Counted from the first letter of the stretch, positions 1-9,197 are shown. The stretch: 32,500 nt of DNA from Prorocentrum cordatum (GCA_963575745.1 CAUYUJ010001723.1:1-32500), one strand, 5' to 3'. Program-made: numbers and translations. The notes: generated from the letters alone by a model not told the origin.

Positions 1-104
1 TTGCGGCGGGATGGGTGTGTTGATAACGACAACCGTCGGCGTCTGGGGTGGGCTTCTTTGCATGGGCTTCCGAGCCTCGCGGCCCGCCGACGCCCCGGCC
101 CGCG

Positions 105-300
105 ACGCACATTGTTTCCCGCAAAATCGGTGCCTGCGACGGGCGAATTGTTTCGGAAACGTTGGCGCCTGCGACGGGCTTCTTTAACTTTGCGCTCGGG
201 CCCCGCAGCCCCCGCTAGGCCCCCCCGGGCGCCCCCTCTTATCCGTAAATGCGGGGGCTTGGTCAGAGTGAGAGGTCGAACGGTCATTCATTGTTCCTGG
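105..300. repeat. Dispersed repeat D, copy 1
   Basis: This is a GC-rich, non-coding-looking segment that recurs in diverged form at 385-560. Shared landmarks, in order, are a CACATTG word, an AAAATCGG word, two closely spaced copies of a GGCGCCTGCGACGGGC-like 16-mer (near 147 and 164), a C-rich block, and a TCTTATCCGTAAATGCGG-like end. The internal 16-mer doubling is present in both copies, so it is an old part of the unit. The open frame that covers this copy is explained by base composition. The family is unknown to me. Confidence 0.5.
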
Positions 301-384
301 GCGCGTGGCTGAAGTGACGCTCCGCGGTGCGGATTGTCATCTTTGTGTTGTTAGTTGTTTATTGTCGTCGTCCCACCCGCGACC

Positions 385-560
385 AGGCCCGCGACACATT
401 CGCGTCCCACTCACATTGCTTTAACGATAAAATCGGCGCCAGCGGCGGGCTCGTTGCAGAATTTGTGAAAATTTGGCGCTTGCGGCGGGCCTTTTTCGGT
501 GTCTCGCAGACTGCCGACGTCCCCGCCGCCCCCTCACTCTGATCCGCAACTGCGGTGTGC
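385..560. repeat. Dispersed repeat D, copy 2
   Basis: This is the second, diverged copy of the segment at 105-300, in the same orientation and starting about 280-300 bp later. It keeps the order CACATTG, AAAATCGGCGCCAGCGGCGGGC, TTTGGCGCTTGCGGCGGGC, the C-rich block, and a CTGATCCGCAACTGCGG end. The level of divergence and the lack of a shared reading frame argue for a decayed mobile or tandem repeat, not a gene. Confidence 0.5.
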
Positions 561-565
561 TGCGC

Positions 566-660
566 ATCTATATACATGCGCTCGCGGTCTGGATCCCGAT
601 GCGCGATCCAATGGATACACGGGTCATCCGCACAAAGCCGCAGAGGAGAAGGGGGGGAGG
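566..660 (+). repeat. Dispersed repeat C, copy 1
   Basis: The segment starts with a T/A-rich word followed by a GCTCGCGGTCTGGATC core and a GATCCAATGGATAC word. The same order of words recurs at 9411-9490 (CCTCGCGGTCTGGACTC core, then GATCCCGTGGATAC). Both copies lie in the same orientation. It is probably a fragment of a dispersed element. No function can be assigned. Confidence 0.45.
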
Positions 661-689
661 GCCGAATCGGAGTTTTCCCCCGAGCCCCC

Positions 690-815
690 CATCGAGAGAG
701 AGAGAGAGAGAGTGACAATCAAGGACCGGAATGAGTGGGCGGTGGCCCCCAATCTTCCCTAAGCGAGAGAGAGAGAGGAAAAAAAAAAAAGAAAAATAAT
801 AATAATAACAAAAAA
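690..815 (+). repeat. Purine microsatellites (GA)n, poly-A and AAT
   Basis: Two short GA runs (about 693-712 and 764-778) are followed by an A-rich run and a short AAT run. The open frames crossing it encode only Lys/Asn-rich low complexity on the plus strand and Ser/Leu/Phe runs on the minus strand. Nothing supports coding. Confidence 0.85.
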
Positions 816-1219
816 CACGAGCTGGAAGGGGCGCTCGTCCCCCCACATCCCTTGAGACCCAGACTTCCGAAGGGTTGTTTCTTTAAAAACCCACGGGCCC
901 CATGGGTGGCGACCCCTTGCCTGGAGGGCAGTGTTTCGCTCGGGATCCGTTGTGGATGGCCCCGAGAACGAAGCAATTATCTTGGAGGCCGCCGAAGTCG
1001 AGGAGAAGCGCCCGCATGCAAAAACCATCCGCCAGAGGCGAAGGAAGGGAGGAAGGGGGGGGGGGCGGCCCCCCGCTCTTCATTGGCTGCTCAGCCATGG
1101 GCTTGGTGGTCTGAAAGGTTCACTGTCGGCTCGTCCTCGCGAGCGGGTCTCCGCTCCAGGTCGTGGGCCCAGGCGCACTCCTCATTGCTACTGCCTCTCG
1201 TCGTATTCCTGCTCCTCAC
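816..1219. other. GC-rich stretch, no gene seen
   Basis: I see no recognisable gene or repeat family here. There is a G-rich run near 1045-1070. Several open frames overlap on both strands, which is expected at this base composition, and none shows a domain I recognise. Confidence 0.5.
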
Positions 1220-1324
1220 TATCATTACCATCACCGTCAGCGTCATCATCAGCATCGTCGTCATCCTCCTCCTTATCATCACCATCAGCAGCATCATCAT
1301 CACCGTCATCATCACCTTCATCCC
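1220..1324 (-). repeat. Imperfect ATC/CAT trinucleotide array
   Basis: An interrupted trinucleotide array, read as TCA/ATC on the plus strand, with ACC and CTC interruptions. It has the same base unit as the arrays at 2241-2310 and 3430-4107, and the opposite strand sense to the GAT arrays at 10.3-13.3 kb. The overlapping frames give only His, Ser or Ile/Thr runs. Confidence 0.85.
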
Positions 1325-2240
1325 CTCCGCACCTGCGATCCGAAGATTCCCTGGCGAACTTCAACATCAAGGGCGACAGCCAAGTAGGGGCGACTTGGTT
1401 CAACGTGGCCGCAGCTTCCAGAACAAAACACCACGAACGTTTCGTTGATACTGACGTTGGCGCCCTCTCCCAGGCCGTCTCTGGCTACGCCATGTGGTTG
1501 GCATGGGAGGGATCGAACCTGGCTCAGGCGTGCAGGCATGTACTCTGGGAGGCTGGCTGTCTGGCAGACGCGGCGGCGGGCCGAGCACCAGCAGCTCGCC
1601 GACACCATTCCGCCACGGCGCCGCTCATTTCGGAGGCGACGGTAGGGGCGAAATGTCCAGGGGGGAGCGATGCACGTATCCAGGCGCACCGATAATCCAT
1701 GTCTGCGGCGAGGCCCCCCAGCGAATACAAGTGGTGCCCGCCCCTGGACTATTCGCCCTCATCGTCGCCGCCTGCTCACTGCTGAGCTTGCAGATGGGGG
1801 TCTTTGATGGAACGCGGCGAGGCGTCAGGGGGTCTCTTGATGGAGCGCGGCGAGGCGACAGGGCGGCAGCTGGGCGTTTCCTCGACGTCTTGACGAGCAC
1901 GGGTGCATCTGCAGATTCGGAAGCAGAGTTGCCAGCACACCCCAGGGACCACGGCCATGCACGCCGAGTTGGAAGCGGCGCTCTCAGTGATTAGCATCGC
2001 GTGTGGCATTTCACAGTGCAGCAGCAGCTTGCCGTTCCCCCAGCACGCGCAAACCACCAAAGAAGATTGCATGGGCGTGGAGAACGTGTCTTAGCGGTTT
2101 GGGCGAGTCTTCTTCTCATCTCCCGCGGCATGCATTCCTTGACCTCCTTGTTTGGTCCCACTTGGCCCATGCTGGGCCTCAGTGGTCTGACGGCCCTGAC
2201 GTGTGGGCAAAGCCAGTGATGGCATAACGTAGCCAGGAAT
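1325..2240. other. No recognisable gene
   Basis: This is a mixed-composition stretch of about 0.9 kb without a repeat family I could trace elsewhere in the window. One local doubling is visible: TTGATGGAACGCGGCGAGGC near 1805 and TTGATGGAGCGCGGCGAGGC near 1836. The longest open frame (1494-1994, plus) has no recognisable domain and reads through this doubling, so I do not call it a gene. Confidence 0.45.
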
Positions 2241-2310
2241 GAGATCATCAGACCATCAGCATCATCTTCGTCATCGTCATCGTTATCATCATCACCATCA
2301 TCAGCAGCAG
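2241..2310 (-). repeat. Short ATC/CAT trinucleotide array
   Basis: An imperfect trinucleotide repeat of about 70 bp on the plus strand (ATC, CAT and CGT variants). It is the same simple-repeat class as the array at 3430-4107. Confidence 0.8.
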
Positions 2311-2585
2311 GATTCGCGGCCACGTCCTGACGTGCTACCAGAAGAAGGCGTATCGGCAGAAGGCGTGGGGAGACACAGATCGTTTCAAGATCGAGCCCAT
2401 CAATGTCATCACAGGCTTGCGCGCGGTCACGAACGAGATCATGCGGCGATCGCGCTCAAGCCTGGGGTGGAGATCAAAACGCCGGGGCCCCGCCTCGCAA
2501 ACCCAAACGTCCGCCAAAGTGTGGCAGGCCTGTGAAGATAGGCGAGTGCCGGAAGCTGACGCAGTGATATGGGCCTGTGGCTCTC

Positions 2586-2690
2586 TGTCGGCACGCACTG
2601 ATCACCCGACGCTTTCTGGCGTGGGCGAGAGTACCGACCATGGTGTTTTTTTTTGTTTTTTTTTTTTTTTTTTGTTTTTTTTTTTTTTTT

Positions 2691-2726
<36 letters not shown>

Positions 2727-2914
2727 TTTTCCCCCCCCTCTGCCCTTTTTGTTTTTTTTTTTTTTTTTTTCTTTTTTTTCTTTTTCTTTTTTTTGTTTTT
2801 TTTTCTTTTTTTTTTTTTTTCTTGTGTTTTTTTTTTTTTTTGATTTTTTTCAGGCGCCCCTGTCGGCACGCACCGCCCACCTGCGCCTTCGGGCGTGGGC
2901 AGGGAGTACCGACC
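2586..2914. repeat. T-rich tract between 54-bp direct repeats
   Basis: A pyrimidine tract of about 200 bp, almost all T with scattered C and G, lies at 2644-2850. It is flanked by two direct repeats of equal length, 2586-2639 and 2861-2914. Both start TGTCGGCACGCAC, share GGCGTGGGC in the middle and end GAGTACCGACC, with a diverged centre. The repeats are too long and too diverged for a normal target-site duplication. Two units of a tandem repeat that include the T tract are more likely. A retroposed poly-A tail seen from the other strand is the alternative. Confidence 0.75.
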
Positions 2915-3429
2915 TTCAGGTGGCGAAAAAACTGGCCAGGAGCAGAGTGACAGTGTGCAGAGTCGACTTCGTGGAGGCTCGTACTTATCAGTATCTTTGG
3001 GAATACGACACGCTGAGGGATGTTCTGAGGCCCAGCGTTCTAATCTGAGAGGCCTTTCGGCAGCACCGCCAGTTTCGAATTCGAACGGGAGTAGTAGCAA
3101 TGCGAGAGTGCTCCGAGGTATCTAATCACGTTTACTGGAGTTTTGCAGCAGTGGGCGACACTCGGGTGTCGCGGTGTGCCCTGCTGGACCGTGGGCGGTG
3201 GGGGCCCTCTTGCTTCTATTGCCGCCCCTGCGCCAGTATTGGGGCCAGTGCTTCGTGACCCGTGATATCTCGTCTCACATTGTCACTCAGGAGTGCGCAG
3301 AGGGCTCCCCCCGCCGAAATGGGGGGGCCTTCGCATTTCAGAAGCCTCGCGACCGTGATTCCAGTTTGCTTGGCAGTGCAGCTTGTTGTCAGCAGAGGCG
3401 GGCAGGGAGTCTCATCGGGTAGGAGAGAG
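2915..3429. other. No recognisable gene
   Basis: About 0.5 kb of mixed sequence between the T-rich element and the TCA satellite. No domain, RNA gene or repeat family was recognised. Confidence 0.45.
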
Positions 3430-4107
3430 AGATCATCAGCAGCATCATCATCGTCGTCAGCATCACCACCGTCATGGTCATCATCATCGTCGCCGTCATC
3501 GTCATCGTCAGCGTTGTCGCCATCATCATCACCACCAGCAGCAACACCATCCTTCTTCTCATCATCATCATCATCAGCATCGTCACCGTTATAGTAATCA
3601 TCATCACCACCATCATCAGCAGCATCATCATTGCCATGGGCATCGTAATCGTTATCACCACTATCCTCATCATCATCATCATTATCATAATTACTACTGT
3701 TATCCTCTTCATAATCGCTACCACCACCATCGTCATCATCAACAACATCATCATCTTCATTGTCACAGTCGTCATCATCGTCATTGTGATTATCACCAAC
3801 CTCGTTGTAATCATCATTCGCGTCGTCGTCGTTTCCATCCTAGCCGCATTATCATCGGCATCGGCCCCACCATCATCCTCATCATCAGTACCATCATCAT
3901 CATCAGCATCATTATCATCATCATCCCAAGAAGCATGCGCATCCGTATCCTAATCATCATCAGCAGCAGCATGATCATCATCACCATCATCATCATCATC
4001 ATCATAATCATCAGTGTCATCATCATATTTACCAACAGCATCATCATCGTTCGAAACGCCATCGTGATTGTTATCACCACCGTTATCATCATTGTCATCA
4101 GCGCATC
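3430..4107 (-). repeat. Long imperfect TCA/ATC satellite
   Basis: About 0.68 kb of interrupted trinucleotide repeat, read as TCA/ATC on the plus strand with CAC, CGT and TAT variants. It gives long open frames on both strands made only of His, Ser, Ile/Val or Met/Thr runs, which is a direct effect of the 3-bp period. Unlike the arrays at 10.3-13.3 kb, it is not punctuated by the GTGTCCCG motif or its complement, so it looks like a separate array. Confidence 0.9.
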
Positions 4108-4461
4108 CCCCCGCTGGAGAGGACCTCGCTAGGAACAGCTTCAGAGATCCGGCGATGGTGGCCACCAACTCGGAGCCGCCCCCAGGTGCACGCGGCCGGC
4201 GGGGCGCCCGGCCGGCGGGCCGGGCCACCCGAGCCCCCAAACCGGTTGCGCACGGCGATGCACTTGCACCGAGCTTGGGCCTGGTCAGGGGCAACGTCGG
4301 CGAGTTGGATTTCACGCAGTGACGAGACGTCCTGGCTTGCCTATAGGCCCACCACAGAATGTTCGAAGAACCTCTCGTGGTTCGCGCGAAATGATAGAAC
4401 GTTTCTGCTTGATCTTGTTCAGTTATCACAAGTCTGTCCTATAGTGTAAGGACACCTCTGC
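4108..4461. other. No gene; small GC palindrome
   Basis: No gene is recognised. A perfect GC inverted repeat, GCCCGGCC / GGCCGGGC with a 4-nt spacer, sits at 4206-4225. Confidence 0.4.
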
Positions 4462-4493
4462 TGTTCTTAGAACAATCTTTCGTTCTAGGAACA
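4462..4493. repeat. Hairpin with 12-bp arms
   Basis: TGTTCTTAGAAC (4462-4473) and GTTCTAGGAACA (4482-4493) form 12-bp arms around the 8-nt loop AATCTTTC. The one non-Watson-Crick pair is T-G, a wobble in RNA. The left arm is itself part of the 13-bp palindrome TGTTCTTAGAACA. It stands alone in the window. Role unknown; a terminator-like or foldback remnant is possible. Confidence 0.6.
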
Positions 4494-4749
4494 AATTGTG
4501 GCAGGCTTATGGGAGTGCTGGGACGGTCGGTCCATGCTCAATGATTGCAACAGGGTGACGGATGTCCTCGGAGCAATTGGAAGAAAAAGGACAGGCCTAC
4601 AAAGCCCGTTGATGGTTTTTGGTCTATGCGAGGCCCGTTGGCGTTTGCAAAGAACCGTGACGCACACAACGGCAACAGGATGGCGTAGTCTTCGTAGCCG
4701 CTGGCCGCGGGAGGGGCAACGTCGAGTTTCAAGGCTTTGGGACATTTTC
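4494..4749. other. No recognisable gene
   Basis: Mixed sequence with open frames of about 100 aa on both strands and no recognisable domain. Confidence 0.35.
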
Positions 4750-4830
4750 GCCGGTTCCTGGCGGTTTTCTACCCTCGGGGTGCTCTCCAACAGTCGCGCC
4801 TCACCGAGAGTGTTCTAGGGGCGCCCGTCT
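4750..4830 (+). repeat. Dispersed repeat B, copy 1
   Basis: The core carries a GGCGGTTTTC word, then CTCGGGGTGCTCTCC, then CGCGCCTCACCGAGAGTGTT. The same order is seen at 5556-5662 and 9086-9197, all in plus orientation. I associate similar words with dispersed repeats in dinoflagellate sequence, but only from memory. The copy is partial at its right end. Confidence 0.6.
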
Positions 4831-5164
4831 GGCATGTTCATCGCCCCTGAATCGCGCAGCGGTTTGGGGGGCAGGAAAATCTTCCAAGGTGACTGGTGCC
4901 GACTGGATGTCTCTTCGCCTTCTGGCTTCTTGGCCTCTGTTGCGGTCCTTGGTCGAGGCGCTGTGGGGCGCTGTAGCTTGCTCGCGCAACCCCCAACGAC
5001 TGGTTGCCTCCACCAGGGGACTACGACTCACACGCCCGAGCGGTCTTACCGCCCGCTCGCCTCCGCCTTCCCCTCCCTGGCGGGTGGCTGATTAGTGGCT
5101 GGATGGTAGACAGAAAGCGTTTTCCCTTCGCCGCGGGTGCGAATCTCTTCTCGGCTTCTCGGCA
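4831..5164. other. No recognisable gene
   Basis: A GC-rich stretch with overlapping short frames on both strands and no repeat traced elsewhere in the window. Confidence 0.35.
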
Positions 5165-5345
5165 GGGCGCTGCAGCGAGACATTAAACCCCGCAGCGCGC
5201 CGCAAGACAGAAAGAGAGTTCTCACAAGACGGGAGAGTCTTTCACAGCGGGACGAAGAACACCGAGTTTCCCGCAGGACGGGAGATTGGCAGCGTCGCGA
5301 CGTGGCGCAAGCAGCGCCGAGATTCCCACATAATGGGAGAGCTGG
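5165..5345 (+). repeat. Loose tandem repeat, about 50-56 bp period
   Basis: Three imperfect units are marked by ACAAGACGGGAGAG (near 5225), GCAGGACGGGAGAT (near 5273) and ACATAATGGGAGAG (near 5329), each preceded by a GAG-TTCYC-like word. The units are diverged and of unequal length. No coding frame is conserved across them. Confidence 0.45.
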
Positions 5346-5555
5346 CGCCGCAACCCACCCTCTGCCACCCTGTGTGCCGCGAGTGCGGTTCGGAATGGAA
5401 GCTTCCTGTTTTTGCAGGCTGCCCTGTTGGGCTGGGGCCTTGGGCCTTGGGGCTCTTGCCCGCCCCGTGCGCTTCCCCAGAAGCCCAGCCCAGCAGCAGG
5501 CTTCGTACCTCTGCCCAGCGCTCCTGCGAGGGCAGCCTGCAGGAGATGCTCCCCA

Positions 5556-5662
5556 GTTCTCGGCGGTTTTCCAGCCTCCGGGTGCTCTCCGGCAGGCGCG
5601 CCTCACCGAGAGTGTCCCAGGGGTGCCCAGATCGCCCCGACCGGCCGCCAGAGATCCGAGTC
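5556..5662 (+). repeat. Dispersed repeat B, copy 2
   Basis: The fullest B copy: a TTCTCGGCGGTTTTCC start, GGGTGCTCTCCGGCAGGCGC, CTCACCGAGAGTGT and a GGCCGCCAGAGATCCGAG end. It lies about 40 bp upstream of an A-family element in the same orientation. The open frames crossing it on both strands have no recognisable domain. Confidence 0.7.
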
Positions 5663-5703
5663 AAAACCCGCGGGACAGGCTCAGAGGGGAACGCAGCGAC
5701 ACT

Positions 5704-5850
5704 CAATCGCCCTTTCATCGCCGATATGTGGCCCGATAACTTCCCCTGCCCAAGAACATTCAGTCTCGCCGCTGTCGAGAACCTATCGCCGATCTATCGG
5801 CGACGTATCGCCGATTCCAGGTCGATGTGTCCCCCCTGAGCCGCCCCCCC
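5704..5850 (+). repeat. A-family foldback element, copy 1
   Basis: A structured dispersed repeat of about 140 bp. The left arm CATCGCCGATA (5716-5726) can pair with TATCGGCGA (5795-5803), and the same right arm can instead pair with TATCGCCGAT at 5806-5815. Right of the arms is the family tail GATTCCAGGTCGATG followed by a C-rich run. This copy has an extra CGCCGAT/ATCGGCG doubling and a degraded second hairpin. Compare the copies at 8851, 15211 and 15462. Confidence 0.75.
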
Positions 5851-6749
5851 ATCGTCCCCCCTCACCCAGGAGCGGCTTGGCGCAGATCAGTGTAGGGTGT
5901 TGGTGCATAGTCGGTGCCTTCCAACCCCTTCGCATCGCCAGAATGATGAGGGGAATGAAGGGGACTACGGCGACGAGGACTGGGAGGTAGACGAGCAGCA
6001 GGAGTGTGACACGGGAGCAGGTGAAGGACGACAGCTCTGGATCAGGAGGAGGAGCAGCCCCCACGCTGATGCGCCTCCTTCACTCGGATAGCGAAGGGGC
6101 TACAAGCAGCGCTTTCAAACGGGAGTCCAGGAGAAAAGTTGCCTGGACCAGAGGACAAATCGTCATACGCACCCTTGCGTGCTAAAGACGACGCTCCTTC
6201 ATGCGCTCCTTCTGGCGGCAAGTTTGTCATGGGTTCGTGGCGGGGTCCCCGAGAGCGGGGGCTAACTTCTTTATTGGATCGGAGAGCAGGGCACCGCGGG
6301 TTAATTCCAGGCAGCCGCGCCTCGGCGGCAGGTCTCCGATCTGGGCCAGCATCGTCCCAATTGAATACTCCCTCAGGGCCGGGTCACGGCCCAATGACCA
6401 ACGCGCAGGCGGAGGGCGAGAGGAGGCAAGGTGCCGAGGAGACAGCATAGTCGCGCGTGGTCGCAGCGATGGCAGTGGAGCCTATCGATGTCGGCGGGCG
6501 CAGTCAATCGCCACGCCCACTACGCAAGTAATCACATGTTCGTCTCTCCCCCGAGTCGTGCAGGTCCTTTACTCCTAAGGCTAATCCATCTCGTTCTCCT
6601 CTTTCTCCCCATCCCCTCATCCCTTCTCCTGTCTACGGGCCTTCTAGGGGCGACCTCGGGCCCCATGGCTGAACGGCGGGGGGCGCTGAATGCGCCCCCC
6701 CCCCCGCCCGCCCCCATGAGGCAGAGCAATTTCATAATTACATCTTGCG
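5851..6749. other. No recognisable gene
   Basis: About 0.9 kb without a repeat family seen elsewhere in the window and without a recognisable protein. A C-rich run lies near 6698-6715. Open frames reach about 125 aa on the plus strand and show no domain. Confidence 0.4.
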
Positions 6750-7010
6750 GGCCTCTTGGAGGCCTCTTGGGCTGTCTTGGGCTACTCTTGGACCATATTG
6801 GGGCCGTCTTGAGGCCTCAGAGGCAGAAGAGAAGCGAACAGCCGAGAATGCAAACGTCATGTGCGTTTCCCTTGGTTTCGGAATGGTTTTGGCATCTTGT
6901 GAGCAGCCTTTGGGGGCTCCGTGGCCACTCGGAGCCATCTTGCGGGGTCTTAGGGCCTCTTGGAGGCATCGTGGATGCCATCTTGGGATACCTTGAGCCG
7001 GCTCGGTGGT
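6750..7010 (+). repeat. Diverged repeat E, copy 1
   Basis: A segment rich in CTTGG and GGCCTCTTGG words. It contains an AGAAGAGAAGCGAACAG word, then TTTTGGCATCTTG, GTGGCCACTCGGAG and GGGCCTCTTGGAGGCAT. The same order recurs at about 7170-7440. Both strands are open, the minus strand in Pro/Arg-rich low complexity, which I take as a by-product of composition. Confidence 0.6.
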
Positions 7011-7169
7011 CACCTTGGGCTCGCTGATGCCATCTTGAAGTCATGTTTGCCCAAAATCCTCCCAAAGATGTCCCCGAGATGCCAAAATCTTTGAATAACC
7101 GCACGCTTTTGAATGATTCGGGCTTGGAGCGAAGAGGGGGTACCCTAAAAGCGTTGCCCTGGAGCCTGA

Positions 7170-7440
7170 CTAGTCGCCTCTCGGGGCGCTCTTGGGCACT
7201 CTTCGGGCCGTCTTGGGGCCTTCATGGGCCCCTCTTGGAACTCTCTTGGGCCAGATTGGAGCCATTATGAAGCCCCCAAAGCTCATCAGAAGCGAAAGGG
7301 CGAGAAGGCAGAAATCGTGTGTCACCCTGAGGTTTTGGAAGGATTTGGGTCTCTCGGGGGCGCCCGTGGGAGGCTCAGTGGCCACTTGGAGTCGTCTGGG
7401 AGCGATCGTGGGGCCTCTTGGAGGTACGTTGGAGGCTAGA
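7170..7440 (+). repeat. Diverged repeat E, copy 2
   Basis: Second copy of the 6750-7010 segment, offset by roughly 0.45 kb in direct orientation. Landmarks are CATCAGAAGCGAAAGGG, GGTTTTGGAAGGATTTGGG, GTGGCCACTTGGAGTCG and GGGCCTCTTGGAGGTACG. A shorter array of GAGCCATCTTGG words follows at about 7445-7510. Confidence 0.6.
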
Positions 7441-7510
7441 AGTAGCCATCCTGAGCTATAGTGAGCCATCTTGGCTTGGACTTTCTTGAGCCATCTTGGA
7501 CCATCTTGGA

Positions 7511-7801
7511 CGCTCTGACCGCCTGGGACCGCCCGCGTCCAGACAAAGGGGGAAGGGGCAGGGAAAGGGCCATGTCCCTCCCAGGAGGGAAGAAGGGGGT
7601 TGGACGATGAAGCACGCCAGACAACCTCAGCTAAGGGGGCCGGTGGAACTCCGCCCGAAAAGAATATCTGTGAACACGCCGTCTCCCAGCGCGCGGTCTC
7701 GTGCGGGAGGCGGCGCCGCCCACCCCAGACGACCCCCAGCGTCCGCTCCGTTGACCAAGCGTCGACCCCTGGACATATCGACTCCTTCCCTGGGGCTGGG
7801 A
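7511..7801. other. No recognisable gene
   Basis: GC-rich sequence leading into the long inverted repeat. No gene or RNA is recognised. Confidence 0.35.
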
Positions 7802-8086
7802 AGGCTTCGGGCTGCGCGCAGACAGCCACCCCAGGCATCTCGGCCTGGCCTCATCAGGCCCCCCGAGTATTCCAGCTGGCCCCAGCAGGCCCCCCCTTGC
7901 AGTCCCAGGCGATCTCCACACCCTGGCGCCGCCTCCGGTTGGGGCGCTCCGCACCTCAGGGTTGCAGTGTTGAGACCACCTTTGACACCTCTGGGGGCCT
8001 GTTGAGGCCAGCTGAGACTACTCGGGGGGCCTGTTTAGGCCAGCTAAGACTGCCAGGGGTCGCTGTACGTGCGCAAACCGGAGCCT
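7802..8086. repeat. Long inverted repeat, about 94-bp arms
   Basis: The reverse complement of about 7802-7895 aligns with about 7993-8086, separated by roughly 97 bp. Shared words on the right arm are GGGGCCTGTTGAGGCCAGCT, CTACTCGGGGGGCCTG, TAGGCCAGCT and GGGGTCGCTG. Each arm also holds two direct copies of a GGGGGGCCTG-AGGCCAGCT unit about 31 bp apart. The match shows at protein level too: LPGVAVRAQ on the plus strand of the right arm and MPGVAVCAQ on the minus strand of the left arm. This is a foldback repeat, not a pair of genes. Confidence 0.75.
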
Positions 8087-8294
8087 CACTACCTCTCGAC
8101 ACTTGCCCTGGCGCTGGCTTATCATCCGGGGTCGCTTCTGATTCGGGGCAAAGCAGGGGCCCCCAGGAGGCCGAAGATAGCCAGAATTGTCCCGTTGCGA
8201 TCTGTGCGCGACGCGAGTGGGCCTGGGGTCGAAGTGCAACAAATGATACAAAAACCAATGTTTGAAGGGCCACGCGGGTTGCTTGGGTCGTCTC

Positions 8295-8388
8295 TTGGAT
8301 CGGCGCTGGGCCTCCCTGGCCTGGCGCCGATCCAAGAAATCCGCGCAAACCTGCCCTGGCGCCGATCCAAGAAATCCGCGCAGACCTC
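8295..8388 (+). repeat. 12-bp hairpin plus 35-bp tandem pair
   Basis: TTGGATCGGCGC (8295-8306) and GCGCCGATCCAA (8324-8335) are perfect 12-bp inverted arms with a 17-nt loop. The right arm begins a direct repeat, CTGGCGCCGATCCAAG and onward through AAATCCGCGCA, present at 8321-8353 and again at 8356-8388 (35-bp period). The left arm can therefore pair with either copy. Confidence 0.75.
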
Positions 8389-8850
8389 CGAAAGTTTAGG
8401 ACGATGCAGTTGTTTGTTCCTCTACGTGTGCGTGGCGCAGGCTTGAGGTAGCCGGGACTGACCCACACTTTCAGTACACCAGTACACCTGCTTTCGGTGC
8501 CATGAGGCGGCCCGCGCACTCCTCGTGGTGTCGACTCTCTGCGCCTGAGGTCTCCCCCCTCCGCGGCCGCCCTCTTCTTTTCCTCTTGCTCACTGTGCCC
8601 CAGCCACGCGCGGGCCGCCCGCGTTCGACCGCGCTGCTCGCCTTCGCTGCTGACCGTGCCGCCCACGTCGAGGAAGCCCAGCCGTCTCCCTCGGAGCCTG
8701 CTCCGCCCGCGCAGGGCGCCACCAGCGACCAAGGCTGGCCGCTCGCGCGCGCGCGCACGCGCGCAAGGCAGCTCCCCGGGGGGGGGGGGGGAGGGGGAGC
8801 AGGCGCAACCTCAGGGGGGACAGGCTCAGGGGGGGAGGGGGGGGGGCATT
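8389..8850. other. No gene; CG and G runs
   Basis: No gene is recognised. An alternating CG/CA run (8742-8765), a G run (about 8779-8792) and further G-rich sequence to about 8847 are visible. Alternating CG can adopt Z-form DNA in general, but nothing here shows that it does. Confidence 0.5.
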
Positions 8851-8998
8851 GATCCCCAGTCGCCCATTGATCGCCGGTAGGGATCCGATAGCCCCGACCC
8901 GCCCAGGAACGTGCGGAGTCGCTGTCGGGGGCCTATCGGCGATGCGATGTATCGCCCACTCCAGGTCGATGTTGCCCTCCTTGAGCCAGTCCCCTCTA
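8851..8998 (+). repeat. A-family foldback element, copy 2
   Basis: Nested pairing is clear. The outer stem is ATCGCCGGTAGG (8870-8881) with CCTATCGGCGAT (8932-8943), containing one G-T wobble. The middle stem is CCGATAGC (8885-8892) with GCTGTCGG (8921-8928), one wobble. The inner stem is GAC-CCGC with GCGG-A-GTC around a 10-nt loop. The tail is CACTCCAGGTCGATG with a C-rich run. A B element follows at 9086. Confidence 0.8.
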
Positions 8999-9085
8999 TC
9001 GGATCGATCGTTGCCCGTCAAGTGAGTGCGGGGTGGCCATTAGCAACGTTCGGGGCCTCGAGGTTCGAGGTTTGCTGTGTTTGGT

Positions 9086-9197
9086 CATTCTCGGCAGTTC
9101 TCCGACCTCGGGGTGCTCTCCGGCAAGCGCACCTCGCAAAAAGCGTTCGGGGGGTGGCCAGATAACCACGAACGGCCGCCAGAGACCTGAGTGACGG
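9086..9197 (+). repeat. Dispersed repeat B, copy 3
   Basis: The same word order as at 5556-5662: CGGCAGTTCTCCGACCTC, GGGGTGCTCTCCGGCAAGCG, a degraded middle (CACCTCGCAAAAAGCG) and a GGCCGCCAGAGACCTGAG end. Plus orientation. Confidence 0.65.

Noticed and set aside
1490-1575. Possible tRNA on the minus strand (GGTTCGATCC T-loop-like word and a CCA-like end)
   Set aside because: The T stem has two mismatches of five and no matching 5' acceptor strand is found at the right distance.
3383-4132. 249-aa His-rich open frame on the plus strand
   Set aside because: It is the TCA/ATC satellite read in one frame. The other frames are equally open as Ser or Ile/Val runs.
7436-7470. Resemblance to a dinoflagellate spliced-leader sequence (AGTAGCCATCCTGAGC)
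   Set aside because: Too many differences from the conserved leader I know. It sits in a series of GAGCCATCTTGG words that explains the similarity.
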